A stretch of DNA of 64,000 bases from Muraenolepis orangiensis (Eukaryota > Chordata > Actinopteri > Gadiformes > Muraenolepididae): NCBI GenBank assembly GCA_027704905.1, contig CM051007.1, forward strand, positions 22,833,812 through 22,897,811, read 5' to 3'. The first letter of the stretch is position 1, and every line of letters begins with the position of its first letter. The notes beneath the pieces are model-generated. The model saw nothing but the letters and a program-made list of their open reading frames with translations. It did not search any database and was not told the DNA's origin. Positions 11,505-23,290 of the stretch are shown here, piece by piece. The translations under genes and the position numbers were made by a program.

Positions 11505-12690
11505 GTCGAGAGTAGGCAGCAGAGAAGAGATGGGTCTTGAGGCGAGATTGGAAAATTGCGAGGGACTATGTGTCTCTAATGTATTGAGAGAGGAAGTTCC
11601 AGAGTCTGGGAGCTGCCCAAGAGAATGCTGTGTCCCCAAAACTGTGGTTGAAGAGAAGGCCAGCTGAGGTGGATTTAAGGGCTTGAGAATTGGTTGGGGG
11701 AGAGGAGGTTGGAGAAATGGAAGATCCAGATGGTGAAGGTCTTTGTAGGTGAGGATCAGGATATTTTCATTGATCCAGTGGGAAACAGGAAGCCAATGGA
11801 GGTATTTTAAGACTTGGCTGATTTGGCGCCTGTATTTGGTTTGAGTTAGGAGTCAGATGGATGCGTTCTATTGATGAGGCTTGCACTGATGCCGTAGAGA
11901 AGAGAGTTGCATAAGCCAAGACCGGAGGACATGAAGCCATGGATGAGGGTTTCAGCAGCAGGGTGTGTGAGAGAGGGCATGATCTTTGCAATATTGCGAC
12001 GTGATAAAATGAGGATTTGACAACTTGGCGGATATGAGGCTTGAGGGTCAAGGTGGGGTCAAGGATCACTCCAAGGTAATTTGTCTGGGACGAAGTATAT
12101 GACAGTGGTGCTATCAATGGCTAGTGTGGTGTTGTTGATTCTGCTGTGGGAGTACTTGGAGCCATTGAGGAGTCTTTGTCATTGTTGAGTTTGAGGAAAT
12201 GTTGTTGCATCCAGGTTTGTATTGCAGACAGGCAGGAGTCAATGTGAAAGAGGGGTGGGTTGTTGGGGGGATTTGGTGCTGAGATGTGTTTTCTGTGTAG
12301 CAATTGCCTAGTCCAGATTGAAATGGCAGTGAATCTGGCCGAGGGGGAGGATTTAGGTGATGAAGAGGAGTAGGCAGAGTACAGAGTCTACAGAGTACAG
12401 AGTACAGAGTACAAGAGGAAACACCTTGTGTTCCTCTTGATGAAACAGAGGCTGGGGCAGGGGCTGGTTGCAGGGGGAGAGCGTTAGACAGCAGCTCTTT
12501 TTTGAAATTTATTTTTCTGAAAAGGGTGAGAATGAATGGTTTAGAATGTGGGTGGCGGGTTTGTTAAGGCAGCGATGGAGATAACAGCGACGACTGAAGA
12601 TTCCAGCGGACCTAGCGGAGGGAAGACAACAGGATGTGACAGCAACATGTAAAGGAGGCACAAACGTAACAGCAGCATTGAGCCGTTGTG
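11505..12690 (-). mobile_element. L2-like LINE 3' part in intron 6 of copy A
   Basis: Minus-strand pieces read CLSAIQTWMQQHFLKLNNDK and, further on, NYLGVILDPTLTLKPHI. These are the region after the RT palm in L2/Rex-type fish LINEs. Stops and frameshifts are frequent. The same element in the same orientation occupies intron 6 of copy C (49690-50870), so it was already present before A and C separated, or was spread by gene conversion. Confidence 0.85.
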
Positions 12691-13059
12691 GAGGCAAAAA
12701 CACTCTGAAAAGCTACTCTAATCAAAAATAATAAAGCTTGTGTAGTAACCTATAAATAAATGTATTTGCTAATGACACATAACATTGACAGCATCCTATC
12801 ACTTATGATTATCCTATTGTGATTGTGATCTGCATATCCTATATGTCTTAAGCATAAAGGTAATTTCTTATGTTTTCCAGGCTTTTGGGACTTTAGCCTA
12901 TCAACCTGTTCATCAGAATTTTGTCTGCCTCCACCATGGCTAAAATTAGCTGTTTTGCCGCTGCTGTAGCTTTTTTCATCTTTGCTATTCCGCCTGCTTT
13001 AATTGGAGGAGTTGCTATCACTGCAGGCATGTTTTACACATGGTTGGAACCTACATGCA

Positions 13060-13335
13060 CATGTAAGGCTCTTTCACACTATCGGAACTCCGAACAGGTC
13101 CGAACCCCCACGCGATTTCCAACTACAGGAACCGCCCCCGTCTCTTTCAGAAACCGAAAGAAGTCCTACTCCGGGTTATGTACTTTTGACCGATCCTGAA
13201 GAACAGCTGGACGGAGCTCGACGCTGATTGGTTTAACTCGAGCAGGCCAAAGAACAACAAGCGCTATTTTTAAAGCCTGTAAAGCATGGGTCGGCAACAG
13301 GCGGCCCGCGGGCCATTGGTGGCCCGCCAGCAATA
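13060..13335. repeat. Non-autonomous DNA transposon debris in intron 7
   Basis: GGCTCTTTCACAC and the following sequence through CTACTCCGGGTTATGTACTTTTGACCG-like runs recur in degraded form at 51345-51530 in copy C intron 7. A second fragment, with GGTCGGCAAC and GCGGCCCGCGGGCC (13289-13330), is present only in copy A. No coding potential is visible. The class is not determined. Confidence 0.4.
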
Positions 13336-13432
13336 ATAAGTTTGTGTCACGTTGGAAATGGCCCGAGTTCCACGCCTGTAGACAATAAGACGAGATGTGC
13401 ATGAATGTTCCTCCATAAGGATCAATATACAT

Positions 13433-13566
13433 GGGGCAGGATAGTGTAGCGGCTATGAGGGCATTCAACTTCCAGCTGAGAGATACTGGGTTTCAACCCT
13501 AATATCTGTTGTCTACCTGCAGGCATCCATGAGCATGAAGCCTGACCCTCCCCCCCCCCCCCCCCC
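13433..13566 (+). mobile_element. tRNA-like SINE in intron 7 of copy A
   Basis: A head of about 75 bp with GATAGTGTAGCGGCTATGAG and GGGTTTCAACCCT resembles degenerate A and B boxes. It ends in a long C-run (13548-13566). An orthologous copy lies at 51778-51904 in copy C, again with a C-run, so the insertion predates the split of these copies. Confidence 0.55.
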
Positions 13567-14292
13567 AAAGCTCCTGAATGACATGTCTTCTACTGGTTTC
13601 TGTACTTTAGATACAAGCGTCAAGTAAATATAAATGCAATTTTAGAAAACCTGGCCCAAGTGGAATTCAAATCCATAACCCTTGGGAGTCTCAATGGTCT
13701 TCCAATTGAGAGCACTGCAGGCTGACTGCCTGTATGTTTTCTGCAGACTGGAACAAGACGTCCTATGGGTTTCCTTCTCCATTGGAGCATGGTGAAGAAA
13801 AAATTATCTTTCCCATCGCCCATAATTACCTCACGCCCCCCTACATCGCCATCATTGGCATTGGCACTGTTGCGGCTGCTGTGATGTCATAAACTGACTC
13901 TGCCTTGCTGTCTGCTGCAACCACCTTCTCCGCCAACATCTACAAGAACATCCTGAGGCCCCAGGTGAGGCCCACTTTGCTTGTCTTTGTAGACTTTTTA
14001 GGTAAGGGTTTTGTATTGTTAAGATCAGGGATGTCAGCTGTGTCAACAGAAAAAAAAGGTAAAATATATCCACAAATTTTTTCTAAATATGGCATAGGTA
14101 TAGGTTTGGTTGGACAAACAGATATTTGTGGGTAGAATAACATTACTAATATTACTATAATTACTATATTATATTACTATAATACTCATCATATAATAAT
14201 ATCAATATCAATATCATAAGATACAAGATATTTGTATTGACCATTTGTAACAAGTACATTGGAACGCTTACTCCCCATTCCCATATGGGAAA

Positions 14293-14625
14293 TGTTACGC
14301 TTGCCTGGCTCTTGACAATGCACCAAAGAGGGAGACCACACATGGTTATCATTAATAGTATATTTAATGAAGAAAGAAGAAGAATGTTATATTACAGAAA
14401 AGGTTGGATTGAAATAATGATTAGAGAAAATGATAACCACAACTAAAATGGCTGCTGGTCGACGAGAAAGAGAGAAAGATCCATGACCCTGGGCTGATCT
14501 TATTGTCTCCAGGACAATTAACAACATTGGGTACACCTGGTGGTCTATCTGGAAAGAGAAGAAGAAACCCCACACAGGACACAGGATAACAGCGCCCACT
14601 ATGGGACCATATGTGGAACGTCACA
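14293..14625 (-). repeat. LTR (3' LTR of the intron 8 element)
   Basis: 333-bp direct repeat whose partner is at 16099-16431. By eye only a few differences separate the two (for example CACCAAAG versus CAACAAAG and GGTTGGATTG versus GGTTGAATTG), which indicates recent insertion. Confidence 0.95.
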
Positions 14626-14883
14626 TCCCCCCCCTTAAAACAGAGGCCTACCAAAAAGGTCTCTGTAAAATCTGTCCCCAATTTTTCAGCACAACTAATA
14701 ATCAAAAATACAAATTATAATGATTGTGGGAATACTACCATCCGGCCAGAGGAACTGGGGATCTCCACCACACGGTCTGACCAACTCAACCTCCCCCACA
14801 ACCTGCCCACCCTCCAGCAATTCCTGGTACCGGGGAAAAGCTCTATTTAAGGAGGGAGGAGCAAGAGAGAGAGAGAGAGAGAG

Positions 14884-15336
14884 TTAGTTAACATTATTAA
14901 CTTTTCGATAGTCTGTGCAGAACCTATCTGTCATGTCTGGTTTTCCTACCAATAAACACGGTGATGCCCAACTGGAGTTTGAAGGAACAGCCAGCCCGTT
15001 ATCTATTAAATACTGAACCTCAGTATCCATGCGGCGGCGTTTCTCCAGAGGGACTCGATAGAACCGCTGACGAATCGGCTTCGCCTCCCCAACGTCTATG
15101 TCGTGCTGCACTAAGTGGGTACAAGAAGGGGTATCCAAAAACAATGAGGGAAATGCAACAAGCAACCCCTCTAACTCTCTACAGTTTCTCTCAGTCAAAT
15201 GACCAAACAGAACTGATACATCAGCCAACATCTCAGAATTCTTGAGCCGAGGACGCAAAACACCGTCTCCAGGCCGACTCACATCCTCCTCCCACCCTGC
15301 TGCCACCACAGGAGTGGATGGAGATGGATACCCCAT
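14884..15336 (-). pseudogene. Gypsy pol fragment (start of reverse transcriptase)
   Basis: A 150-codon open stretch ends in the RT N-terminal region. It contains FPSLFLDTPSCTHLVQHDID, GEAKPIRQRFYRVP, SSWASPCLLV and FCTDYRKVNNVN, the fingers region of Ty3/gypsy RT. It stops before the palm, so there is no YLDD box, and a GA-rich tract and the polypurine tract follow almost at once. The element has therefore lost nearly all of pol. The surviving piece is still open, which fits a recent deletion or mobilisation in trans. Confidence 0.85.
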
Positions 15337-15365
15337 TCACTGTGGTCAACACCACCGGCTTCACC

Positions 15366-15475
15366 TACCTTCACCACCTACTCATCTACCATCTTCACCG
15401 GCTACTCATCTACCATCTTCACCGGCTACTCATCTACCTTCACCGGCTACTCATCTACCTTCACCGGCTACTCCC
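15366..15475. repeat. Short tandem repeat inside the LTR element
   Basis: Four to five copies of CTACTCATCTACC(A)TCTTCACCGG, about 21-24 bp each, with in-register length differences of 3 bp. It lies in the internal region of the intron 8 LTR element. Confidence 0.8.
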
Positions 15476-16098
15476 ATATCAGCCATAATCTTCAGCCCAT
15501 TTAAAGCGAGTTACTGTGCACACATACAAAACAGAAAAGTAACTAACATACCTCGTAAGAGCTGCCCCGTATCTAACTCCTAGCAATAACTAACTAACCA
15601 CTCAGCTAGTCTTCAGTGCGTTCACATGCAACTCTTCCACCCGGCAAATGCCTGGTGGCGCCCCCGCGTTCAACACACCAAAAATAACAACCGAAAACAA
15701 TAAACAAGCGTTAAGCGCTTCTGGTTCTAGCACGGGGGTTCACGTATAGCTCTGATGGTATCTAAACCACCCGCCCTACCTAACCTTCTCTGCTTTGCAC
15801 AGAACACAGCACTCACCAAACTCCAGCGGAAGATCACAGCCAACACCAAGTTTTACGTCCTTGTCAGTACAGTCGGACGGCCAGCTCCCCCTCGTCACCA
15901 GCACCCAAACCAACATACCAAATATACTAAACAATACATTAAATCCAATCCAACCAAAACCTAATAACTATAAACAATAACCACGCGAGTCCCCCAATAT
16001 AGAGTTGGACACATCCAATAATTCAATCCCGAATCTTAACCACGAAAGGGGAGAGAATATCGTTCTTACCAAAATCAATCCCGGACGAGCTCCCAATT

Positions 16099-16431
16099 TG
16101 TTACGCTTGCCTGGCTCTTGACAATGCAACAAAGAGGGAGACCACACATGGTTATCATTAATAGTATATTTAATGAAGAAAGAAGAAGAATGTTATATTA
16201 CAGAAAAGGTTGAATTGAAATAATGATTAGAGAAAATGATAACCACAACTAAAATGGCTGCTGGTCGACGAGAAAGAGAGAAATATCCATGACCCTGGGC
16301 TGATCTTATTGTCTCCAGGACAATTAACAACATTGGGTACACCTGGTGGTCTATCTGGAAACAGAAGAAGAAACCCCACACAGGACACAGGATAACAGCG
16401 CCCACTATGGGACCATATGTGGAACGTCACA
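16099..16431 (-). repeat. LTR (5' LTR of the intron 8 element)
   Basis: Partner of 14293-14625. The primer-binding site lies immediately left of it, at about 16079-16096, read on the minus strand as GGGAGCTCGTCCGGGAT. Confidence 0.95.
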
Positions 16432-17749
16432 GGAAAAATGTAGGATATTCCAGCATTTAATGTTGTCTTAATGAAATTGAGATGAAACACCTTGACAGCT
16501 TGGGAAGTTAATGGCAAAGTATCTGATGTTGCCAGGGGCAATGGGTAGTGAGACCTGGTTCTGGACTGCATCATTCCACTTCATCACTACAGCTTTGTGG
16601 ATGGGTATATCTGTTGATTTTATCCAGTGATTTTGTTGGAGTAGTCAGATATTTCTGAAAATGAATTGATGATTTTCAGTGATATGAATGTGTTTTGTGC
16701 ACATAACAATATTTAATATGTTTTTATGGCGTGGGTTCAGGGTTGAGATTCCAATGATGTTGAACGTGAATATAACATCCAATTTTGTTGGAATTGAATA
16801 TATCTTTGTTTCCCCACATTCCAGTATTTGGGTTTTACCGGAGATAATGAGAATTTGTTGGCACCAGAACAGAATCTTTAAGATAATAGTGACTAATGTT
16901 CCCTCTCCTTCTAGGCGTCCCAGAGAGAGCTGAAGTGGGTGATCTGGGCTGTTGTGGTATTGTTTGGCATCATGGGAACTTCACTCACCACCTTGCAAAC
17001 GGGGACTTTGGCATTGTTTTACATTGGAGTAGCGTTGACCTACATCTTCATGCTCCCTCAACTGGTCTGTGTGCTTTTCTTCGACGTGGCAAATGGTTAC
17101 GGATCTATTATGGGCTTTTTGGTGAGTTTGGTGTTGAGATGTTTGTGTGGATGGCCCACCTTGGGGATTCCAAATGTTCTCCATCTACCAGGAGGCTCCT
17201 ACGAGGATGGGGTTTTCATCCAGCACTTCCCGGTCAATACTCTGTGCATGCTGTGCTCCTTTGCCTGCATACTGCTGTTCTCTTTTCTGACTGCTCTACT
17301 TTTAGACAAATGTATAATCCCTGAGGCCTGGGACCTGCTCAATTTCCTGAAGTTGCCCAGAAAACTACCACCTATAGGGGCTTCCAAAGAAGACAACAAC
17401 CAGAGGCTGAAGGAAGAAGACCCCTCAGAAGCGATGATGAACGCCTCATGTTAATAGGAACTATTGCCTGCATGTTGAGACACCAGTTTGTGTGGTTTTG
17501 TTTCTATACTTATATCTCAATCCAGACAGAGTTGTGCTATGTCTCTATGTAGCTAACTACATCTAGATAATTGTTAAGATATCTAGATAGCGATGTCTAT
17601 ATATATAACATGTATTAATCTAATAAATCATATCAATCATCATTATCTGCATATAACTTCCTTCTTCACATATTCTGAAGTTTACATCTGGATAAACTAG
17701 TGTTCCAACAGTGAGTATAGGGACAGTGTTACTCTCCCAGCTTGTTTCC

Positions 17750-17963
17750 CTGCAGCACATTATACAGCACCCCCTAATTGGATTTCCATTTCGCACACAC
17801 GTAAGTCACTTTACACATTGTATTATTACTTCTATAATTTTCACACACATAGTTGGTAGATCACATCTCATACCAGAGTATGAGATACACGTTGAGACAA
17901 CAAAAACGCCTACATGTTTAAACTCCTTTTTTGCCTTTGACTCTGTCTGTACTACCTAGGGGT
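17750..17963 (+). repeat. LTR family X, left half (split by the retrovirus)
   Basis: This segment matches the reverse complement of about 57030-57250: GGATTTCCATTTC, ACATTGTATTATTACTTC and GACTCTGTCTGTACTA are shared. The match breaks at 17963, where the retrovirus starts, and resumes at 24865-24895 (GGGTTCCGCAG then CTCTGTGTGTGG). The retrovirus therefore landed inside an older LTR-like element downstream of copy A. Confidence 0.8.
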
Positions 17964-18653
17964 TGTGGTGGAAATTTACGTGAATAAGAAGGCAAATTAT
18001 CAATCAATAAGAACTGTCACGCATGAACTCAATTAAGTTTGAAGATTTATCAAGCAAGCAGAAACACAATGAACATATCCAAATAGACAAGTAGACAAGT
18101 AGTCAAGTGGTCAAGTAGTCAAGTAGTCAAGTAGCAAAACAGACATATAGACAGACAGTCAGACAACAGACAACACAGACAAAGCTTTGTCGGGAGCCCC
18201 GAATCCTATGAGGTGAGGATAGGGAAGTCCGCCGCAATGCTGGCAACACTCAGTATTTATCCCTCCTTAGGACTGCCCCTAAGATACTGTCTTTCACCCC
18301 AATGATGCAAGTCTTGACCACCTGGCTCCACCAGCCCCATCCCCAGCACGGGAACGGAGGAACTCTCGTGCAGGCAGAGGAAGCCAGAGGTGTTGGACCA
18401 GGAGCGGCCAAGCCTTTGATCCAGCTCAATAGTTGTATGCCAACCCCCCTCAACAGCTGTAGACTGTAATAGCCACTGTCCCCCGCTATGAGATAAACAT
18501 TACAGTTGGTCAAGCAGGATGAGGATAAGGATAAGGATAAGAACCCCTCAGGACAATAGGACAAAAGGGTGATAGGGAGAATTACATAGGGGGGTCACAA
18601 GGTCAAAGAAACAGAGAGTGATAGAAGGGACAACATATGATTTTTCCATTACA
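17964..18653 (-). repeat. ERV 3' LTR
   Basis: Begins TGTGGTGGAAATTTACGTG and ends GATTTTTCCATTACA on the + strand. It is nearly identical to 24169-24864. A CAAGTAGTCAAGTAG-type short tandem repeat (near 18085-18135) and an AGACAGACAGTCAGACAAC-type repeat occur in both, and small copy-number differences there account for the 6-bp length difference. The close match argues for a fairly recent insertion. Confidence 0.95.
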
Positions 18654-18670
18654 TTTCCTCCCTTTTGATT
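18654..18670 (-). other. ERV polypurine tract
   Basis: On the minus strand AATCAAAAGGGAGGAAA immediately precedes the LTR start TGTAATGG. This is the expected primer for plus-strand DNA synthesis and it fixes the orientation of the provirus. Confidence 0.85.
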
Positions 18671-19050
18671 ATTATCATCATAATTATTACAACAATCTTA
18701 AATGGAAAAACCTTCATTGATGATTTGAATGATTCATAACAATTTAATACATTTGCATAGCCAGGCATCAACTGTGCATCACAGTAAAATAATTAGTTAC
18801 AAATAAAGTTCATCCCATCCATTTAGGGGAAGGAAAAAAACAGAACACATATTCAATCCATTAAACACATTTCATATGCGGTAGGGGATTCCGTTTGGCA
18901 CACACCAGTGAGGTCCCCATCTTAGTGAATAGCAATGCCTCCTCTTACCCCACCTTCATGATCACGGTTCTGCGACTTGGGACCTTAGGGGGAACTTCCC
19001 CCCACCGTCCCTCCTCAATGATCATAGATTAGGGGAAAGGTTCAGGATCC

Positions 19051-20367
19051 CTATTCATTCAGATGTGCCAAGTTAACGTCCACGAATGGTGGAGTCCAGT
19101 CGTCGCTATCAGCATTCCACTTCATGAGGACGTGTGCCTCCCTTTTGTTTATGGCCTTATCTACCAGATTCCGCATGCAGGGAATCCCACACATTGAACA
19201 TATGCAAAGTAACACCAAGAGTCCCCCTACCCAAATACCTATCATTACTAGCCAGTGTTTCCAAGACGAAAGTATGCCCCGTAGCCAGTCATCGTCTGCA
19301 GTGATATTGTCCTCGCTCATGGCGTCGCGAAGGGCTGTCAGGTTCTGCATTGCTTGGTCTATCTCCTTGCCATCCGCATCGTTGTCTGGAATATATGTGC
19401 AACATGATGAACCCACAACAACACAAACCCCTCCTGAAGACGCTGTCAGCTGGTCCAAGACCAGTCTATTTTGCATTACAACCAACCGTAAGCTAGTTAG
19501 TTCCTCCTTGATTGCCCCAACGGAGGCTAGTGTGCTGCAAACGATTGAAGTCGATAGTTAGTTGTCTCTGCCATAAGAAGAAGCTTACCCACGCCTAGTT
19601 GTGGAAATAGTGCAAGACCGAAAATGTCGTGCGGTCTATATTTTGAAATCGTTGGGGACGTCGGTTCCCCACATTCCATCATGCTTTTTAAAATATACCG
19701 CTTGCTTTTCTCGCCAAACTTTTAATACCGGGGTTGCCGTAATAATGTATGTCTGGTCTGTAATTGATATTGGTGCGCAAAGACCAGACCAGTCGTTCGG
19801 GAGGCTGTGATAGACCCTAGATCCACACAGCCACCACAGACCCTCTACGACCCTGGTTCCTCGTGGGCCTGGTACCATTAACGCACACTGAGAACTGCTG
19901 GTGCCTGGGGGTATCGGTATTACCATGCGCGTATCGTACTCGCTTGACGCCATCTGTGTTGTTTTAGTCGTGCCTTTAAACATGCAAAAGGAAAATATCT
20001 TCATATATTTATCCACGTGTATATCTCCAAGCGGTTGGAACCCAACTGCTACTACACACATGTCAAAGGTCATCTCTGGATCTATTGTTACCGTCACGAG
20101 GGAACTAGGATGCGCCTCCTGTGGGGCCACATGTACGGTTAAATTTGTGCAGTCGGAGTCTATGTTATTTAGCGATATTATCGGGTCAAACTTTGCAAAA
20201 TCATTACTCGGTAATGCTGTCCCCATCATCATTAGACACCCGGCCACACTGTGAGTCATCTTCCTAGACATGATTGGGGGTGCATGAGATGACGTTGGCA
20301 TTGTGGAACAGACATTACAATTCAATTTATCAGTTGATCTTGTATTATTAGCATTTCTCCACCACAT
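19051..20367 (-). pseudogene. ERV envelope (surface and transmembrane parts, interrupted)
   Basis: The surface part (20367 to 19636) is open for 243 codons and includes a WWLCGSRVYHSLPNDWSG-type segment, a conserved feature of gamma-like retroviral envelopes. It ends at a stop. The transmembrane part is open again from about 19560 to 19051. It holds a QNRLVLDQLT stretch, a CX6CC motif (Cys21 and Cys28-Cys29 of that ORF), one hydrophobic membrane span of about 20 residues and a cytoplasmic tail of about 40. Stops and a frame break at the junction of the two parts leave no continuous protein. The envelope would normally mediate cell entry; this copy is described only as a remnant. Confidence 0.85.
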
Positions 20368-20571
20368 ATTGGCGGCGTACGTGTGGATCAGGATGATATA
20401 TGTTATGTGTGTTAGGGCGACGTGCTCTCGTAAGTCAGGTCGTCTGTTCTAGGGAGGTTTTGCCTCTCCCCCCCTAGGATAGGACCTACAATAAGGATGG
20501 TTAGCACAGTTCCAATATGTATGTGTATCGTGTATAAAGTTAGAGCCACATCCATCATCTAGTGTATTGAG

Positions 20572-20790
20572 CTACTTCTCTTCCTGGCTTAGAGGCCTGT
20601 GGTCTCCTGCTGGTGATGGTGAACATTTGCTGTGGTACTCGTGAACCCACGTGGCTCGTCCCTCCACCTTCACTGCCGCATGAGTAATGAGGATTTGGAA
20701 TGGTCCAAACCACACCCCCTCCCTTTCGGTAGAACCACCCTTTGTCCAGTGGTTCTTCTCATTAGCATCCGCCTATTGTTGGACCTCCTG
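20572..20790 (-). pseudogene. ERV integrase C-terminus
   Basis: The minus strand is open into a TAG at 20572-20574. It reads VWFGPFQILITHAAVKVEG, then RATWVHEYHSK. This GPxxVLLTxxxAVKVxGxxxWIHxxH pattern is the C-terminal domain of gammaretrovirus-type integrases. No catalytic core is visible upstream, so most of pol is deleted. It lies just upstream of env in the sense direction, as expected. Confidence 0.8.
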
Positions 20791-20799
20791 TAGGGAGAG

Positions 20800-22500
20800 A
20801 GGAGGTACTTCCAGTGGAGTGTGCACGTTAGTACTATGCATTTCCTGTCTTAATGTCTACTCTATCATTTCCTTTAGACACATCATCTTGATTCCTCACA
20901 TGAAATCCACTTTTTACAGCTGCCAGTGGCCTAGGAAATAGCAAAGCGTTCAAGAAAACCACAATCAGTTTGTGATGAAAAAAGTTGTTCCTTACACAGT
21001 ATTCATTGCACTTTGACCTTCTTTATGGTAATCATTATTACTCCAAAAATGTGTGTGAGAAAAATTTGTGAGTAATTTGAGACGTCCTTTGAATATATTG
21101 GTGTAGGGCAGTCTTCCTCCCTCCTCTTGACACATGGTCCTTCCCATGTGTCAACTTATCATAATACGGAAACTACCATGCTGGGAGGCAAAGCCTCCTG
21201 TCTAGGGCCATTCACACCCCCTCCTTTATCTCGCACCCGTATAAACCATGAATGGGACATCATTACAACATGTGTTGAGTCGATACTACCTCCAAGTTTG
21301 TGATGATAGAATTGTCTATGTAACTGACACAACGGCTACCGCTTGACCGTCTGAACTCAGTTTTTCTGCTGAGATGTCGAATCTAGGAATGACAAAAACA
21401 AAAACAAACCAAAAATAATACAAAACAAACAAAACATGTGCTCATATTTTGTGAGTTATCCCTTGAAGAAAACACAAGAGGAGCTTTATCTTGTGCATAA
21501 AGAAACCAGTCAGCCTGCCTCTCGCCAGACACCAAGGAGAAGCTAGAGATCACTGCAAGGGGAGGAAAGGACGGGGGAAGGGAATCTTCACTTGACAACT
21601 GATAAGCAGGGACCGCTTGGTTCCCCCTGTCCCAGTTAGACGAGCACCTTAAGTGATTACCTCCTAAATGTCTGCTAGCACGCACTGACCAAGTATTAAG
21701 AAATGAAATTATAAAAAACTTTTCCCAATTGTGCGAAATTTTATCTTAAAATAGCAAACCTTAAAGTTTTATCATAACATTATTAAAACAGTTCTTATAG
21801 AACCTGATAACATGAATCCAGATTAGTTAAAGGGTGTTCTCAGTGAAATAATTGTATAGGTTTATCCTGGCCTCCACTTTTCTTTTCTTTTTCCTAAGTA
21901 AAATGTCACACCTTTGTTTACATATTTTAGAAATAAACAGTCTTACTTAACATTCTGATTGGCGCTGTCCTATTCAAAGCAATCATATTAGGTTAGTAGG
22001 TTTTTAATTTAAGTTTCATAAAAGGTTCCGGTCAATTTGAACCATTTAAGGTTTAACCACTTTGTCAACAGCAACACAGCATTGACTCCAATGCAAGTAA
22101 CATTACCATTTTATATAGCTGTTATTTTATTATACTCTTTGGTTGTATATCAGCTCATGTGCAATACGAACGTATTCTACTTGTACTCATGTACAAAATG
22201 AGCAATCCCCTCAGTATCATACGGATCCTTCAACATCAACATATTAACCTCATTAACATGATTGATATCAACATTGCTCTTTTTAGGGTTAGTGGTTGGA
22301 GTCAGGGTTAGGGTCAGGTTATTGACAAGTTGTATTTTCCCAAATTAAATACCATTGCATTACCATTACCAATTGTAGTATTAATCAATTATAGAAAAGG
22401 CAACATCCTTTGGATCAATATGTTCTAGATATACAGTACGTATGTGCCTGGTTGTGGTGTGTTTCGTGCTTCTAATGCCCATGACTTCCCTCACATGTGT
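20800..22500 (-). other. ERV interior without recognisable genes
   Basis: I find no RT, RNase H or protease motif here. It is AT-rich and contains an 11-bp perfect hairpin at 21127-21154. One minus-strand open stretch at 21383-21685 has no recognised domain. It may be decayed pol or unrelated sequence joined by deletion. Confidence 0.35.
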
Positions 22501-22559
22501 GTGTGTGTGTTGCATGTCTACGTGTGTCACTTCCCTGTTTGTTGACTCCAGCTGTGGTG

Positions 22560-22760
22560 GACCCGTCGCCCTCCTGCTCCTCCCCGCCAGTCAGCTGGAC
22601 CCTCTGCGCTGGTTGCGTTTGGAATCATGATCATCACTGTGGCCACGCCTCTGGTTGAATCGGCTTTCCTCCGGGCAATCTCTTGCAAAGTGTCCTTCTT
22701 TATTGCGGTTATACACTCGAAGCTGCCGTTTGTGCCGGAGCCAGTGTAACCGCTTTTCAG
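22560..22760 (-). pseudogene. ERV gag C-terminus with degraded zinc knuckle
   Basis: One minus-strand frame reads VYNRNKEGHFARDCPEES. This is a nucleocapsid CX2CX4HX4C knuckle in which both leading cysteines have been lost while His and the last Cys remain. It is followed by a basic, Arg-rich tail. Further upstream gag is not recognisable as a continuous frame. Nucleocapsid binds genomic RNA for packaging. Confidence 0.65.
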
Positions 22761-23290
22761 AGTAAAGTTCTTGCCTCCGTGTTGGTTCGGTTGCTGGCCA
22801 ACTCTGTGCGCCTTGCTTATGGTCATGTCTCTTGTCATGACATCGGTCAGCTTCACTCGTGGCTTGCTGCAGTGGTAGTAGCAGGTTGGCTGGGCCGCTG
22901 GTAGGGTCGCTGGGGGAGGGCAGTCAAGGTCCAGGTCCACCTTAGCCTGGGTAGTTGACTCAAGAGAACAGTCATTATGGCCCTGCCTATTTGTCCCTTA
23001 TATACTGAAATGAGCTAACTGAGTTACACCTAGACACCCTATGGGCCCCCCCGGGGCCCTCCATCCTAGTACAGAGTGTAAAACCTCCCCCCCAAAATGC
23101 CTTCTCATGTAAATGCATTTTAACACTTGATGCAACCTCTGCCTTGCCATCCTCCCTCGATCCCTGCGAACCCAAATGTTATTATTTAATTATTCTTATT
23201 CTCATTATTTTATATAATAGGTTTATGAACTTCAGTTCTATGTTATAATCAACAAAATAAAATGCTTTAATTCAACGTTGTATTCCCAAG

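Larger units (their letters stand above)
14293..16431 (-). mobile_element. Non-autonomous gypsy-type LTR element with intact LTRs and TSD
   Basis: Two nearly identical 333-bp LTRs (14293-14625 and 16099-16431) run from TGTTACGCTT to GGAACGTCACA on the + strand. The flanks are a perfect 5-bp duplication GGAAA (14288-14292 and 16432-16436). A polypurine tract (AAGGGGGGGGA on the minus strand) abuts the left LTR. A primer-site-like GGGAGCTCGTCCGGGAT abuts the right LTR, so the element lies on the minus strand. Internal sequence is only about 1.5 kb. Copy C intron 8 lacks it, so it inserted after the A/C split. Confidence 0.95.
10994..17454 (+). pseudogene. SLC5A7-like choline transporter, copy A (exons 5-9 only, broken)
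   Basis: Exon-by-exon comparison with copy C shows exon 5 at 10994-11142, a stub of exon 6 at 11357-11378, exon 7 at 12881-13026, exon 8 at 13747-13964 and exon 9 at 16915-17454. Exons 1-4 are missing and replaced by transposon debris. Lesions: about 440 bp lost from inside exon 6 into intron 6; a net 8-nt loss in exon 7 that shifts the frame; a GC in place of the GT donor after exon 7; and a TAA at 13890-13892 where copy C has Ser352. Exon 9 is still fully open for 179 residues and differs from copy C at about 16 positions by hand count. The damage makes a working transporter very unlikely. Confidence 0.9.

Noticed and set aside
22290..22320. Interstitial telomere repeat
   Set aside because: Only two or three irregular GGTTAGGG-like matches, not a tandem array.
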